Positions 17,947 to 27,032 of a stretch of 64,000 nt of DNA are shown here, one piece after another. Position numbers and translations under genes: made by a program. The notes under the pieces were generated by a model. It had not been told where the DNA came from and made no database searches. It saw only the letters and a program-made list of their open reading frames with translations. Source of the DNA: Parasphingopyxis lamellibrachiae (GTDB lineage: Bacteria; Pseudomonadota; Alphaproteobacteria; Sphingomonadales; Sphingomonadaceae); NCBI RefSeq assembly GCF_003385775.1, contig NZ_QRDP01000004.1:1473763-1537762 (forward strand). Direction: 5' to 3'. How positions within the stretch are numbered: the first letter of the stretch is position 1; each line of letters opens with the position of its first letter.

Positions 17947-18459
17947 CTAGTTGAGGCCACGCACTCTCAATCGATCGATCCGGCCATAACGGATCCGGCA
18001 GGAGAAACGGCCTTCGTCATATCCGGCATTCCGATAGTGGCCCCGGCGCCCATAACGGCCTTCCTCGACGAGCAACCGACCCCGGATACGATATCCGTCA
18101 CGCCGGCGGTCGACTTCGGTGATCTCGGTTACCTGCGCACGGCCATAGCGCGATGCTTCATGCCGGGCGGCGCGGCGACACTGGCGAATGGCGCGCCGAG
18201 GACGCATGCGCTGGCCCTGGTGGCGACGATTGTACCGGCGGTCATAATCGTCATTGCGGCTGTAACGGCGATCATAGCGATTATCATCGTTACCATCGGA
18301 AACGGCAGCGGCAACCGCAGCGATCCCGCCGAGGATCAATGCGCCTGCAATAACATCTCCGGCATCAACGCCATCACGATCGCGGGCCTGGGCTGGAGCA
18401 GCGACGGCAAGGGCGGTCGCTGCGGTGGCGCCCATAAGGGTTTTTCCAAGAATATTCAT
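17947..18459 (-). CDS. Secreted Arg/Tyr/Asp-rich protein of unknown function
   Basis: A 170-residue protein with a clear signal peptide (residues 1-25, ending APAQA before RDRDG), then a small-residue hydrophobic stretch at about 33-54 (GDVIAGALILGGIAAVAAAV), and a highly basic region made of RYDRRYSRNDDYDRRYNRR-type repeats. The C-terminal part has two cysteines (at CRRAARH and FSCRIRYGR) that could form a disulfide. This architecture is common among exported sphingomonad proteins, but no function is known. The promoter should lie in the 145 bases between it and the prolyl oligopeptidase gene, where I see no clear motif. Confidence 0.65.
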   Translation of the reverse strand: MNILGKTLMGATAATALAVAAPAQARDRDGVDAGDVIAGALILGGIAAVAAAVSDGNDDNRYDRRYSRNDDYDRRYNRRHQGQRMRPRRAIRQCRRAARHEASRYGRAQVTEITEVDRRRDGYRIRGRLLVEEGRYGRRGHYRNAGYDEGRFSCRIRYGRIDRLRVRGLN

Positions 18460-18604
18460 GTTTGCGGCTCCTTTGCTGCATATAGTTCCTGAAGAACTGC
18501 ATACGGTTTAGGGGAGTCGCTCTGAGCACCGACTGAACTCGCCTGTAGGGCGTCGTTAATATAAACTCACGATTTAATGAACAATAAAATGCCGGATATC
18601 CGGG

Positions 18605-20767
18605 CTATTCGGTGTCGGGAACCTCCATTCCAGTCCAATAACCGATAAACGCCCACAGGTCGGCATATTCGGAAATCAGCTGACGGGTCGGCCTGCCCGC
18701 GCCGCCCGACGCATGGCCCGAGCGCGTCTCGATCCGAATCAGGCGAGGCCGGTTGCCCAGCTCGGCATGCTGCAGGGCCGCCATATATTTGAAGCTGTGC
18801 CCCGGGACGACGCGGTCGTCGGTATCCGCTGTCGGTACGATGATCGCCGGATAATCTCCGCTCTCCGGGATATTGTGATAGGGCGAATAACCGTAGAGCG
18901 TCCGGAAATCCTCTTCCCGGTCGGGATGGCCATAATCATCCACCCAATAGCGACCCGCCGTGAACCGATTGAACCGGAGCATGTCCATAACACCGACCTG
19001 GGGGATGGCAGCAGCGAACAGGTCAGGGCGCTGATTGACCACCGTGCCGATCAACAGCCCGCCATTGGAGCGGCCATGAACGGCCAGCTGGTCGGACGAA
19101 GTAATGCCCTCGGCGATCAGGAATTCGCCCGCAGCGATAAAATCGTCGAACACGTTCTGCTTGTTCTGCAAACGCCCCGCATCATGCCAGGCCGCACCAT
19201 ATTCCCCGCCGCCGCGAATATTGGCGAGCACGAAGACACCGCCGGACTCCATCCACTGGACGCGCGCGGGAATGAATTCAGGGGTGAGGGAAATGTTGAA
19301 CCCGCCATAACCATAGAGCAAAGTCGGACGGCTCTCGTCCAGATCGAGATCCGCCCGGTGGACGATGAACATCGGAATGCGCGTCCCGTCAGCCGATGCA
19401 TAGAAACGCTGTTCGACCGTATAATCGGCAGGATCGAAAGCGACCTCGGGTTCCGCAAAAACATCGGTTGCTCCGGTTGCGCTGTCATAGCGGTAAATCG
19501 TTGTCGGCTGGGCAAAGCTTTCAAAGGCGAAAAAGGTTTCCGGATCCTCCGGGCCGCCGCGGAAACCGCCAAGACTGCCGATACCCGGCACGTCCACCGT
19601 GCTTACCAGATTGCCCTCAAGGTCGAAGACCCGGGCTTCATTGCGCGCATCGACAAGATAGGTGGCGATGATCCGGTTACCGACCAGCGAAGCGCCTTCC
19701 AGGGTCGCTTCGTCTTCCGGCACCAGTTCGGTGATGACAGGCGCATCGCCGGACACGTCCATCCGAACGATCCGCTCGCGCGGTGCATTGCGGTTCGTGC
19801 GGAAATAGAGAGCATCGCCCGATGACCCGGCCAGGTCCCAGTTATTCTCGAACCCGGTGATGATCGCCCGAACGGGCACACCGTCCTGCGTCAGATCGCC
19901 CAGCGTCATCTCATAGGCATCGTCAGTGCCTTCGGACGAATAGATGAGCAGCCATCTCTTGTCGTCAGTCACCTCGGCAAAATGGTTGAGTGCAGGGCGG
20001 TCCGGCGTCGCATAGATCAGCCGGTCTTCGGACTGGTCGCTGCCGATCGCGTGATAGTAAATCGCATGGTTCATGTTGAGCGACTGGAATTCACCTTCGG
20101 CTTCGGGCGCCGGGAAACGCGAATAGACAAATCCGGCTCCGCCCTCGACCCATGCGATGTTGGTAAACTTGGCCCATTCGACCGCGTCTGCCAGCGTCTC
20201 GCCGCTTTCGACATCGAGTATGCGGATCGTCCGCCAGTCGGTGCCGCCATCCTCGACGCCATAGGCGATGTAGCGGCCATCGGGCGATGGCACCCATTGC
20301 GCCATCGCGGTTGTACCATCTTCCGACCAGCTGTTCGGGTCGATTACAATCCGGGGCTCGCCGTCCAGGCCTTCGCGCATATAGAGCACCGACTGGTTCT
20401 GCAGCCCGTCATTGCGCGTGTAGAAATAGCGATTGCCGCGCTTTGCTGGGATTCCAACCCGCTCATAATTCCACAGTTCGGCAAGCCGCGCCGCAATGGC
20501 ATCGCGCCCCGGCTGCGTTTCGAGATAGGCATCGGTGACCGCATTCTGCTCCGTCACCCAATCCCGCACCGCCGGATCGACGCGCACATCGTTTTCGAGC
20601 CAGCGATAGGGATCGGCAACCGCCACCCCGAACTGCTCCTCGACAACATCGCCGCGCTCGGTATCGGGATAGGTGAGAGGTGTTTCCATGGGTGCGGATC
20701 CCTGGGCGCCGGCCAGGGTAGGCGCGGCGAGACAGACAAGCGGGAGGAGCAATCGGGCAGCGGTCAT
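18605..20767 (-). CDS. Prolyl oligopeptidase family (S9A) serine peptidase, exported
   Basis: A 720-residue protein: a signal peptide (residues 1-21, ending LAGAQ), an N-terminal seven-bladed propeller, and a C-terminal alpha/beta hydrolase domain. The nucleophile serine is in HGRSNGGLLIG, the acid in PTADTDDRVVPGHSFKY and the histidine in RSGHASGG. The region YPDTERGDVVEEQFGVAVAD is the typical N-terminal S9A segment. Such enzymes cleave short peptides after proline in the periplasm. The ATG at 20767 is chosen because GAGGTG precedes it and the signal peptide starts there; the frame extends further upstream. It lies downstream of rplQ beyond a terminator. Confidence 0.93.
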   Translation of the reverse strand: MTAARLLLPLVCLAAPTLAGAQGSAPMETPLTYPDTERGDVVEEQFGVAVADPYRWLENDVRVDPAVRDWVTEQNAVTDAYLETQPGRDAIAARLAELWNYERVGIPAKRGNRYFYTRNDGLQNQSVLYMREGLDGEPRIVIDPNSWSEDGTTAMAQWVPSPDGRYIAYGVEDGGTDWRTIRILDVESGETLADAVEWAKFTNIAWVEGGAGFVYSRFPAPEAEGEFQSLNMNHAIYYHAIGSDQSEDRLIYATPDRPALNHFAEVTDDKRWLLIYSSEGTDDAYEMTLGDLTQDGVPVRAIITGFENNWDLAGSSGDALYFRTNRNAPRERIVRMDVSGDAPVITELVPEDEATLEGASLVGNRIIATYLVDARNEARVFDLEGNLVSTVDVPGIGSLGGFRGGPEDPETFFAFESFAQPTTIYRYDSATGATDVFAEPEVAFDPADYTVEQRFYASADGTRIPMFIVHRADLDLDESRPTLLYGYGGFNISLTPEFIPARVQWMESGGVFVLANIRGGGEYGAAWHDAGRLQNKQNVFDDFIAAGEFLIAEGITSSDQLAVHGRSNGGLLIGTVVNQRPDLFAAAIPQVGVMDMLRFNRFTAGRYWVDDYGHPDREEDFRTLYGYSPYHNIPESGDYPAIIVPTADTDDRVVPGHSFKYMAALQHAELGNRPRLIRIETRSGHASGGAGRPTRQLISEYADLWAFIGYWTGMEVPDTE

Positions 20768-20783
20768 CGGACACCTCAAAGCA

Positions 20784-20818
20784 AAAGGGACCGCAAGCCT
20801 AGCAGCCGCGATCCCTTT
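20784..20818 (-). terminator. Terminator after rplQ
   Basis: On the minus strand AAAGGGA and TCCCTTT (20812-20818 and 20784-20790) form the outer stem with an inner CGC/GCG, followed by TTGCTTTG. It lies between rplQ and the peptidase gene and ends the rpsM-rpsK-rpoA-rplQ transcript. Confidence 0.65.
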
Positions 20819-20855
20819 AGAAAATCCCGAAATGGGAAGCTGTGAAGTCAGCCGA

Positions 20856-21281
20856 TCAGGCCATCGCCTCTTCATAGTCCTCGGCCATTTCGACGGGGCC
20901 GGAATCCTGGCCCTTCGCGTCTTCGTCGCGGTCGACAAGTTCAATCACCGCCATCGGCGAGGCGTCGGAGGCGCGGTAGCCGGCCTTGATGACCCGGCAA
21001 TAACCGCCATTGCGATCAGAATAGCGCTCGCCCAGAACGTCGAACAGCTTTTTGAGCTGGGTTTCGTCCATCAGGCGGGACATGGCGAGGCGGCGATTCG
21101 AAAGGCCGCCCTTTTTCGCGAGCGTGATCAGCTTCTCGATATAGGGCCTGAGCTCCTTAGCCTTGGGCAAAGTCGTCAGGATCTGCTCATGCTTGATGAG
21201 GCCCGCCGCCATGTTGCGAAACATCGCCTTGCGATGGCTCGATGTTTTATTGAGTTTACGATGCGCTTTTCTGTGCCGCAT
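20856..21281 (-). CDS. rplQ: 50S ribosomal protein L17
   Basis: A 141-residue protein starting [20 protein letters not shown], the invariant L17 N-terminus, with [26 protein letters not shown]17 sits near the polypeptide exit tunnel. The C-terminus has an acidic tail of about twenty residues ([20 protein letters not shown]) seen in many alphaproteobacteria. It is the last gene of the alpha-operon segment, but it is separated from rpoA by about 190 bases filled with inverted repeats, an unusually large gap for this pair. Confidence 0.98.
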   Translation of the reverse strand: MRHRKAHRKLNKTSSHRKAMFRNMAAGLIKHEQILTTLPKAKELRPYIEKLITLAKKGGLSNRRLAMSRLMDETQLKKLFDVLGERYSDRNGGYCRVIKAGYRASDASPMAVIELVDRDEDAKGQDSGPVEMAEDYEEAMA

Positions 21282-21368
21282 GGTTCATTCCTTCGTTCGT
21301 TCAGGGGCCGTGTGAGGTACCCCGGACCAGGCGGCAGTTGAAAAGGGTCGCCGCCCAACACCTCTTTT

Positions 21369-21384
21369 CCCGCCTCATGGCGGG
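21369..21384. repeat. Short hairpin next to the long rpoA-rplQ inverted repeat
   Basis: CCCGCC at 21369-21374 and GGCGGG at 21379-21384 form a perfect six-base stem with a four-base loop. It lies three bases from the long palindrome, and the two together look like a paired REP-type unit. Confidence 0.5.
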
Positions 21385-21386
21385 TT

Positions 21387-21466
21387 CGGCACCGGCCCAC
21401 TCCCCCTCCCGATCTCCCATAGAATACACTGAGTGGGAGGTCGGGAGGGGGAGTGAGCCGGTGCCG
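21387..21466. repeat. Long imperfect palindrome between rpoA and rplQ
   Basis: The arms at 21387-21419 and 21434-21466 pair over 33 positions: ten base pairs (CGGCACCGGC with GCCGGTGCCG), a two-base mismatch, fourteen base pairs (ACTCCCCCTCCCGA with TCGGGAGGGGGAGT), one wobble and six more pairs, around a 14-base loop. In the rpoA-rplQ transcript this would be a very stable hairpin that could stop exonucleases or limit read-through. It has the look of a REP or small miniature element inserted in the ribosomal operon. Confidence 0.7.
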
Positions 21467-21472
21467 TTTTAC

Positions 21473-22546
21473 CTAACCAAGAAGTTCCTGTTCCAGCTTC
21501 TTGGCCATTTCCTCGATATTCTCAGGCGGCCAGCCGGGGATGTCCATGCCGAGGCGCAGGCCCATGGTGGCAAGGACTTCCTTGATCTCGTTCAGTGACT
21601 TGCGACCGAAATTCGGCGTCCGCAGCATTTCGGCTTCGGTCTTCTGCACGAGATCGCCAATATAGATGATATTGTCGTTCTTGAGGCAGTTGGCCGAACG
21701 CACCGACAGTTCCAGTTCGTCGACCTTTTTGAGCAGGTAGCGGTTGAGCTGGTTGGCATCGCCTTCGGCCGATGCGCCGCCGAGCATGCCCGGTGAGGCT
21801 GCTTCGCCGATCGTCTGCGTGGGTGCTGGCAGTTCTTCGTCGAAATGCACGAAAAGCTGCAGCTGGTCCTGAAGGATGCGCGCCGCATAGGCGAGTGCGT
21901 CTTCCGGGGTCACCGTGCCATCGGTCTCGATGGTCAGTGTCAGCTTGTCATAATCGAGCTCCTGCCCAACGCGAGTATTCTCGACCTTGTAAGCCACCTG
22001 GCTTACCGGCGAATACAGGCTGTCGACCGGAATCAGGCCGATCGGCGCATCGGCCGGACGGTTCTGGGCAGCCGGCACATAGCCTTTGCCCGTGCTGGCG
22101 GTCAGCTCCATGTTGAGCGTCGCACCTTCGTCGAGATGGCAGATCAGCAGGTCCGGATTGCGGATCTCGATGTCGCCCGATGTCGTGATATCACCGGCTT
22201 TAACATCGGCCGGGCCGGTTGCGGAAAGCTGGAGGCGCTTCGTGCCTTCCGACTCCATCGCGATAGCGACCTGTTTGATGTTGAGCACGATATCGGTGAC
22301 GTCTTCACGAACGCCGGCCAGCGACGAAAATTCGTGGAGCACATTTTCGATCTTGATCGACGTGATCGCGGCGCCCTGCAGCGACGACAGAAGCGTACGG
22401 CGGAGCGCATTGCCCATCGTCAGGCCAAAGCCGCGTTCCAGCGGTTCAGCAACAAAGGTCGCCTTGCGCGTGGCATCGCCACCCGACTTCTTTTCAAGAC
22501 CGTTGGGCTTCTTCAGTTCTTGCCAGTTTTTCATATTAACGGACAC
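21473..22546 (-). CDS. rpoA: RNA polymerase alpha subunit
   Basis: A 357-residue protein. The N-terminal dimerisation domain includes [20 protein letters not shown], and the C-terminal domain contains [17 protein letters not shown] and [17 protein letters not shown], which bind UP elements and activators. The GTG at 22546 is chosen because AAGGGG precedes it and it gives the usual alphaproteobacterial start [13 protein letters not shown]; the frame remains open to 22627. It is the third gene of rpsM-rpsK-rpoA-rplQ. Confidence 0.98.
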   Translation of the reverse strand: MSVNMKNWQELKKPNGLEKKSGGDATRKATFVAEPLERGFGLTMGNALRRTLLSSLQGAAITSIKIENVLHEFSSLAGVREDVTDIVLNIKQVAIAMESEGTKRLQLSATGPADVKAGDITTSGDIEIRNPDLLICHLDEGATLNMELTASTGKGYVPAAQNRPADAPIGLIPVDSLYSPVSQVAYKVENTRVGQELDYDKLTLTIETDGTVTPEDALAYAARILQDQLQLFVHFDEELPAPTQTIGEAASPGMLGGASAEGDANQLNRYLLKKVDELELSVRSANCLKNDNIIYIGDLVQKTEAEMLRTPNFGRKSLNEIKEVLATMGLRLGMDIPGWPPENIEEMAKKLEQELLG

Positions 22547-22644
22547 GGTATTCCCCTTGGCATCTTGGCGGAGGCGGGGCTGGCCTCTGCCTGTAAAACG
22601 GTTCTTTTTCGGAAGCGCGGAGCCCACCGCCTCCCGTTACGCAA

Positions 22645-23034
22645 TCAGACGCGACGACGCTTGGACGGCCGTACGCCATTATGCGGGATGGAGGTTACGT
22701 CGCGGATCGAAGTGATCGTGAAACCAACCGCCTGCAGTGCGCGCAGTGCCGATTCACGGCCCGAGCCCGGGCCCTTCACTTCAACTTCCAGCGTGCGTAC
22801 GCCATGTTCCTGGGCCTTTTTGCCGGCGTCTTCTGCGGCAACCTGCGCAGCATAAGGCGTCGACTTGCGGCTGCCCTTGAAGCCCATCATCCCGGCCGAG
22901 GACCAGCTGATGGCATTACCCTGGGCATCGGTGATGGTGATGAGCGTGTTGTTGAAGGTCGCATTCACATGGGCCACGCCCGATGTGATGTTCTTTTTTT
23001 GACGGCGCTTTACCCGTTGTGGTTCGCGAGCCAT
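22645..23034 (-). CDS. rpsK: 30S ribosomal protein S11
   Basis: A 129-residue protein with the S11 motifs [40 protein letters not shown] and the C-terminal [19 protein letters not shown]11 forms part of the 30S platform and contacts mRNA near the Shine-Dalgarno helix. Length and ends are canonical. It lies between rpsM and rpoA. Confidence 0.98.
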   Translation of the reverse strand: MAREPQRVKRRQKKNITSGVAHVNATFNNTLITITDAQGNAISWSSAGMMGFKGSRKSTPYAAQVAAEDAGKKAQEHGVRTLEVEVKGPGSGRESALRALQAVGFTITSIRDVTSIPHNGVRPSKRRRV

Positions 23035-23106
23035 GGTTTCAATTCCTACCTAAATATCCTGGAAGAACGCTTCGCGCGGCCGCTCATGCGGCGCGCAAAA
23101 CATTCG

Positions 23107-23475
23107 CTACTTTTTCTTGCCGGCGATCGGCTTGGCCTTGCCCTTGCGGGTGCGCGCATTGGTGTGCGTGCGTTGGCCGCGGACCGGGAGGCCCTTGCGA
23201 TGACGCAGCCCGCGATAGCAGGCAAGGTCCATGAGACGCTTGATGTTCATCGCCGTTTCGCGGCGAAGATCGCCCTCAACGGTAAGATCGTTATCAATCG
23301 CCTCGCGAATCTGAACGACTTCGGCGTCGGTCAGGTCCTGGACGCGGCGTTCGGAAGGAATGCCGAGTTGCTCCGTCAGCTTGGTGGCCGTTGTCGGACC
23401 AATGCCATGGATATAGGTTAGCGCGATTTCGACGCGCTTGTGGGTCGGAATATTGACCCCTGCGATACGTGCCAC
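23107..23475 (-). CDS. rpsM: 30S ribosomal protein S13
   Basis: A 122-residue protein with [34 protein letters not shown] and the basic C-terminal tail ([20 protein letters not shown]) that reaches tRNA in the P site. S13 forms bridges to the 50S subunit. The GTG at 23475 is preferred because GGAG lies before it and it yields the standard start; the frame is open to 23496. This is the first gene of its transcript and has a strong promoter upstream rather than following adk directly. Confidence 0.98.
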   Translation of the reverse strand: MARIAGVNIPTHKRVEIALTYIHGIGPTTATKLTEQLGIPSERRVQDLTDAEVVQIREAIDNDLTVEGDLRRETAMNIKRLMDLACYRGLRHRKGLPVRGQRTHTNARTRKGKAKPIAGKKK

Positions 23476-23606
23476 GTTATGTTTCTCCTGCTCCACGGGC
23501 CGCTTGGCTAGCTGCCCATCTCAAAGCTTCATGAACCGAAAACGAACGAACCCGACGGACGCACGAATCGCGCCGCCGGGTAGACCGGTGTCTTCGGAGT
23601 GGGGGT

Positions 23607-23635
23607 GAAATAGGAATTTCGCCCTGTTGTGTCAA
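23607..23635 (-). promoter_or_regulatory. Sigma70-type promoter for rpsM-rpsK-rpoA-rplQ
   Basis: On the minus strand TTGACA (23635-23630) is followed after seventeen bases by TATTTC (23612-23607). This is a consensus -35 with optimal spacing, 132 bases before the rpsM start. It shows that the alpha-operon part is transcribed independently of the secY-adk part. Confidence 0.75.
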
Positions 23636-23691
23636 GCTTGCTGGCGGGAATTCCCGTTCCCGGCTAGACCGTTGCGCCTTAAGGATCGCCC

Positions 23692-24765
23692 ATGACCGAA
23701 CAATCGAAACCCCATCCATACTCCGACACGGCCAGCCCCTTTGAATTTGCAGGCGATAGTGTCGCTCCCGGCAGCCTGCGCGCCTTCGAGTTGCCAATCA
23801 GCCGGGTCTCGTCCGGCAATGAAGTGTCTCTGCCCGTGCGCATCGTTCACGGCCGGAAGCCGGGGCCCGTACTGTTCGTCAGCGCTGCCGTCCATGGCGA
23901 CGAAATTACCGGCGTCGAGATCGTCCGCCGGCTGCTCAAGAAGATATCGCCCAAGACGCTGGCAGGCACATTGCTCTGCGTCCCGATCGTCAATGTGTAC
24001 GGATTTGTCGGCAACAGCCGCTACCTGCCGGATCGTCGCGATCTCAACCGTTCCTTTCCGGGTTCGCCGAACGGGTCACTGGCCGGGCAGCTTGCCCATC
24101 TGTTTCGTACGGAGATCATTGAACGCAGCGATTTCGGCATCGACCTGCATTCCGCCGCCGTCCACCGGATGAACCTGCCACAGATTCGGATCAGCGCCGA
24201 TTGCGCCAGATCCGAAGAAATGGCTTTCGCGTTCGGCGCACCCGCCGTCATCACATCAGCTTTGCGCGAAAAATCGTTGCGCAAGGTTGCCCTCGATGCC
24301 GGTGTCGAAATGTTGCTGTATGAAGCGGGAGAAGGACTGCGCTTTGACGATTTTTCGATCCGGACAGGCGTTAACGGGGTCATGCGGGTCATGTGCGCGA
24401 TGGGGATGATCCATTCGAAACGACTGGAAAAACAGCTGCCGACGCCAGCACGTTCGACGCGCAGCACCTGGGTTCGGGCGCCGCGCGGCGGTATCGCCAA
24501 TCTGACGGCCCATGCCGGCACGATCGTGTCGCAAGACCAGGCCCTGGCAAAGGTGGGTGATCCGGCCGGCGACGAGGAAGAAATCGTGCGCAGCCCCATC
24601 GACGGCATCATAATCGGCCATTCCACTCTGCCGATCGTCAATCAGGGCGATGCGCTGATCCATATCGCCGAGGTCAAGCGGTTCGACACGGTCGCCGACC
24701 GGGTCGACGAAATCACCGATACGATCCTGTCTGATGTGATGCTCGACGAGGACGAACTTCTCTAG
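23692..24765 (+). CDS. Succinylglutamate desuccinylase/aspartoacylase-family (M14) metallohydrolase
   Basis: A 357-residue zinc carboxypeptidase-fold enzyme. The metal ligands are visible as VHGDEITG (His68, Glu71) and DLHSAAVH (His153), and the C-terminal half carries a barrel-like domain (RSPIDGIIIGHSTLPIVNQG) typical of the AstE/AspA group. Family members remove acyl or amino-acid groups through an amide bond. It converges with rimK-rimB, the glutamate ligase and its protease, and may act on glutamylated products, which is inference from context. No arginine-catabolism genes lie nearby, so a classical AstE role is unlikely. Confidence 0.85.
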   Translation: MTEQSKPHPYSDTASPFEFAGDSVAPGSLRAFELPISRVSSGNEVSLPVRIVHGRKPGPVLFVSAAVHGDEITGVEIVRRLLKKISPKTLAGTLLCVPIVNVYGFVGNSRYLPDRRDLNRSFPGSPNGSLAGQLAHLFRTEIIERSDFGIDLHSAAVHRMNLPQIRISADCARSEEMAFAFGAPAVITSALREKSLRKVALDAGVEMLLYEAGEGLRFDDFSIRTGVNGVMRVMCAMGMIHSKRLEKQLPTPARSTRSTWVRAPRGGIANLTAHAGTIVSQDQALAKVGDPAGDEEEIVRSPIDGIIIGHSTLPIVNQGDALIHIAEVKRFDTVADRVDEITDTILSDVMLDEDELL

Positions 24766-24777
24766 GCGGCAGGCCTG

Positions 24778-25683
24778 TTATCCCTTGCCGCGCGTCTTGG
24801 TGTTGCCCGGCTTCGCCTTGGCTTCGATAAATTCGATAATCATGCCGGCAACATCCTTGCCTGTCGCATTTTCGATGCCCTCAAGCCCTGGCGAGCTATT
24901 CACCTCCATGATCACCGGCCCGTGATTGGCGCGCAATATGTCCACGCCGGCGACATTGAGCCCCATCACCTTGGCCGCCCGCACTGCCGTCGAGCGTTCC
25001 TCCGGCGTAATCTTGACCATCTTCGCCGTACCGCCGCGATGGAGGTTGGAGCGAAAATCGCCTTCCGCCCCGGTGCGCATCATCGCGGCGACGACCTTGC
25101 CGCCGACGACGAAAATCCGGATATCGCTGGATCCGGCTTCCTTGATGAATTCCTGCACCAGGATGTTGACGTTCAGGCCGCGAAAAGCTTCGATCACGGA
25201 TTTGGCGGAGTTGGCGGTTTCGCCGAGCACGACGCCAATGCCCTGCGTCCCTTCCAGAAGCTTGATCACCGCCGGAGCGCCGCCGACAATCTTGAGTACT
25301 TCGTCAGTTTGTTTGGGATCATGCGCGAAGGCGGTGACCGGAAGGCCAAGGCCGTGTTTGGCAAAAATCTGCATCGAGCGCAGCTTGTCCCGCGAGCGCC
25401 CCACCGCGACGCTTTCGTTGAGCGGCCAAACTCCCATCATCTCGAACTGGCGCAGCACGGCAAGACCGTAATGGGTGATCGATGCGCCGATCCGCGGGAT
25501 CACCGCATCGAAACCGGTCAGCGTCTCGCCATTGTAAAGGATCGACGGCCGGTGCGACGTAATGTTCATCGTGCAGCGCAGGGTATTCAGGATATGCATC
25601 GTATGGCCGCGCTCCTCCGCCGCCTCAACCAGGCGCTGGTGCGAATAGAGCTTGGGGTTACGCGCTAGCATTGCGATTTTCAT
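24778..25683 (-). CDS. rimK: Ribosomal protein S6 glutamate ligase (RimK)
   Basis: A 301-residue ATP-grasp ligase. Motifs seen are [20 protein letters not shown], the lid region [15 protein letters not shown] and the metal and ATP residues in [20 protein letters not shown]. RimK adds glutamates to the C-terminus of ribosomal protein S6 and can make poly-alpha-glutamate; in Pseudomonas this modification reshapes the proteome. The ATG at 25683 overlaps the stop of the upstream rimB-like gene (ATGA), a conserved rimB-rimK arrangement. S6 itself is not encoded in the window. Confidence 0.95.
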   Translation of the reverse strand: MKIAMLARNPKLYSHQRLVEAAEERGHTMHILNTLRCTMNITSHRPSILYNGETLTGFDAVIPRIGASITHYGLAVLRQFEMMGVWPLNESVAVGRSRDKLRSMQIFAKHGLGLPVTAFAHDPKQTDEVLKIVGGAPAVIKLLEGTQGIGVVLGETANSAKSVIEAFRGLNVNILVQEFIKEAGSSDIRIFVVGGKVVAAMMRTGAEGDFRSNLHRGGTAKMVKITPEERSTAVRAAKVMGLNVAGVDILRANHGPVIMEVNSSPGLEGIENATGKDVAGMIIEFIEAKAKPGNTKTRGKG

Positions 25684-26168
25684 GACAGGCCTTCCTCTTT
25701 GGGTGGTTTGCCGAGCAACCATCTCTTGCCGCTGTTGACGAGAAAACCGCGTTTCAATGCTCGGCGTCCGACCAAAACCGGAAACGCCATTGTCGCGCGA
25801 TTCGCAAGCGTTATCTGGGCCTGCCAGGTCAATGGACCGAGCCGGGCCGTCGTCCCTATGACGTAGCGGTTTTGCCGGCTACCGTTCGAGCTGGTAACAA
25901 GCCGCCGTTCGATCAGCCGCGCTTCGCAATCCTGCGGGCCATGGCCTGCCGAGCGCGGCGAATGAAAACGGACCCATTCCTCGCCATCCCGTTCAAAGGT
26001 CCGGATGCGCGTAGCATGGATCGACGAAGTACGTGCGCCGGTATCGATCTTCGCATGCATGCCGAACAGCCCGAGATCGGGCAAATCGACCAGCTCGCAC
26101 CATCCGATCTCGACCGGTTCCCTGAGCCGTTTGCGACCAATGCGTTTCTTTATTTCCACCAAACGCAA
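25680..26168 (-). CDS. rimB: RimB-type retropepsin-like protease (ATP-dependent zinc protease family)
   Basis: A 162-residue protein with the aspartic-protease motif [13 protein letters not shown] (Asp42-Thr-Gly), WVRFHSPR in the middle and ILVGRR-type [14 protein letters not shown] near the end. The family is listed as putative ATP-dependent zinc protease, but it is structurally retropepsin-like; RimB is reported to remove glutamates added by RimK. The start is not certain: the TTG at 26168 has AGGA nine bases upstream, while the GTG at 26159 is also possible. It is coupled to rimK by a four-base overlap. Confidence 0.85.
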   Translation of the reverse strand: MRLVEIKKRIGRKRLREPVEIGWCELVDLPDLGLFGMHAKIDTGARTSSIHATRIRTFERDGEEWVRFHSPRSAGHGPQDCEARLIERRLVTSSNGSRQNRYVIGTTARLGPLTWQAQITLANRATMAFPVLVGRRALKRGFLVNSGKRWLLGKPPKEEGLS

Positions 26169-26216
26169 CTACCGCGTTCCTGCCACCCCGCGCAATCTCT
26201 TTGACGTGGCGGCGCG

Positions 26217-26543
26217 CTACATGTTCGGTTCGGCAGCCGGCTCGCGCGCTTTCTTGATCAGCGACCAGATGGAGTAGAGCACCAGCAGCGCGATTATCGC
26301 ATAAACCCACCAGGCCAGATTCTGACCGGCAAGGATAAGGTAGATATAGGCGGACATCGCCAGGAAGCCGGCGATGATAAGCTGGAAGGTGATCGGCAGG
26401 CCCTGGCGTTTCCGGCGAACCATCCACCCGACAGTGGCCAGGAAGAAGGGAATTGCCCCCACATAGATGCCGCCGAAGATATAGGGATTGACCCCATAAT
26501 CCGCGCCCAGGCTCAGAAACCATGTATTGATTGCTTCGATCAT
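26217..26543 (-). CDS. Small three-helix membrane protein of unknown function
   Basis: A 108-residue protein with three hydrophobic helices at about residues 20-41, 51-70 and 76-94 and basic loops (VRRKRQG) between the first two. I do not recognise a domain. The ATG at 26543 has GGAGG seven bases upstream, which makes it the better start than the one at 26600. It lies between rimB and a DUF3052 gene on the same strand and may belong to one transcript with rimB-rimK. Confidence 0.6.
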   Translation of the reverse strand: MIEAINTWFLSLGADYGVNPYIFGGIYVGAIPFFLATVGWMVRRKRQGLPITFQLIIAGFLAMSAYIYLILAGQNLAWWVYAIIALLVLYSIWSLIKKAREPAAEPNM

Positions 26544-26616
26544 TGCAGCCTCCGCGGCAGAAGATGTGCCGATGACGACCGGTTCGGACCCCAGGCGCAT
26601 CGGGTTACACGCAGGG

Positions 26617-27024
26617 TCACCTGCGCAGCTCTTTGCGGATCACGAGTTTCAGGCCCGACCAGATTTCATCGACGGCGCAAACCTTGATATCCACGAACCC
26701 CATGGGCAGCGCGACCGTGCGGATCACATCCTCAGTAATATCCGTCGGGACTTTCGAAGCCTTTTTCGGCCAGGACATCCAAACAAAGCCATGCTGTGCC
26801 ATGTTGCTTCGCAAGACCCGAAGCAGCTCCTCCATCTCGGCACGTTCGGTAGCAAAGATATGCGCGGCAACGGGAGATCGGATATCGCCCGCTTCCCATA
26901 TCACATCCGCCTGGCCGTCAATTGTCGCCCGCACGCTATCGGGAACGCCGCGCTGCCAGACGGTCGCCCCGTCCCCGAAGCCGAGCTTCTTCGCCAGCGG
27001 TGTTCCCGAATAGCCCGCGGGCAT
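26617..27024 (-). CDS. DUF3052 family protein
   Basis: A 135-residue protein with the DUF3052 landmarks AGYSGTPLAKKLGFGDGATV at the start, FVWMSWPKKASKVPTDITED in the middle and CAVDEIWSGLKLVIRKELR at the end. The family is widespread in actinobacteria and proteobacteria and has no proven function. It is eight bases downstream of gdhA and therefore probably co-transcribed with it. Confidence 0.85.
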   Translation of the reverse strand: MPAGYSGTPLAKKLGFGDGATVWQRGVPDSVRATIDGQADVIWEAGDIRSPVAAHIFATERAEMEELLRVLRSNMAQHGFVWMSWPKKASKVPTDITEDVIRTVALPMGFVDIKVCAVDEIWSGLKLVIRKELRR

Positions 27025-27032
27025 AAATGCTC

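Noticed and set aside
20768-20944. An N-terminal extension of the prolyl oligopeptidase up to 20944
   Set aside because: It would run back through the rplQ 3' end and lacks a signal; the ATG at 20767 with a signal peptide and a ribosome-binding site is better.
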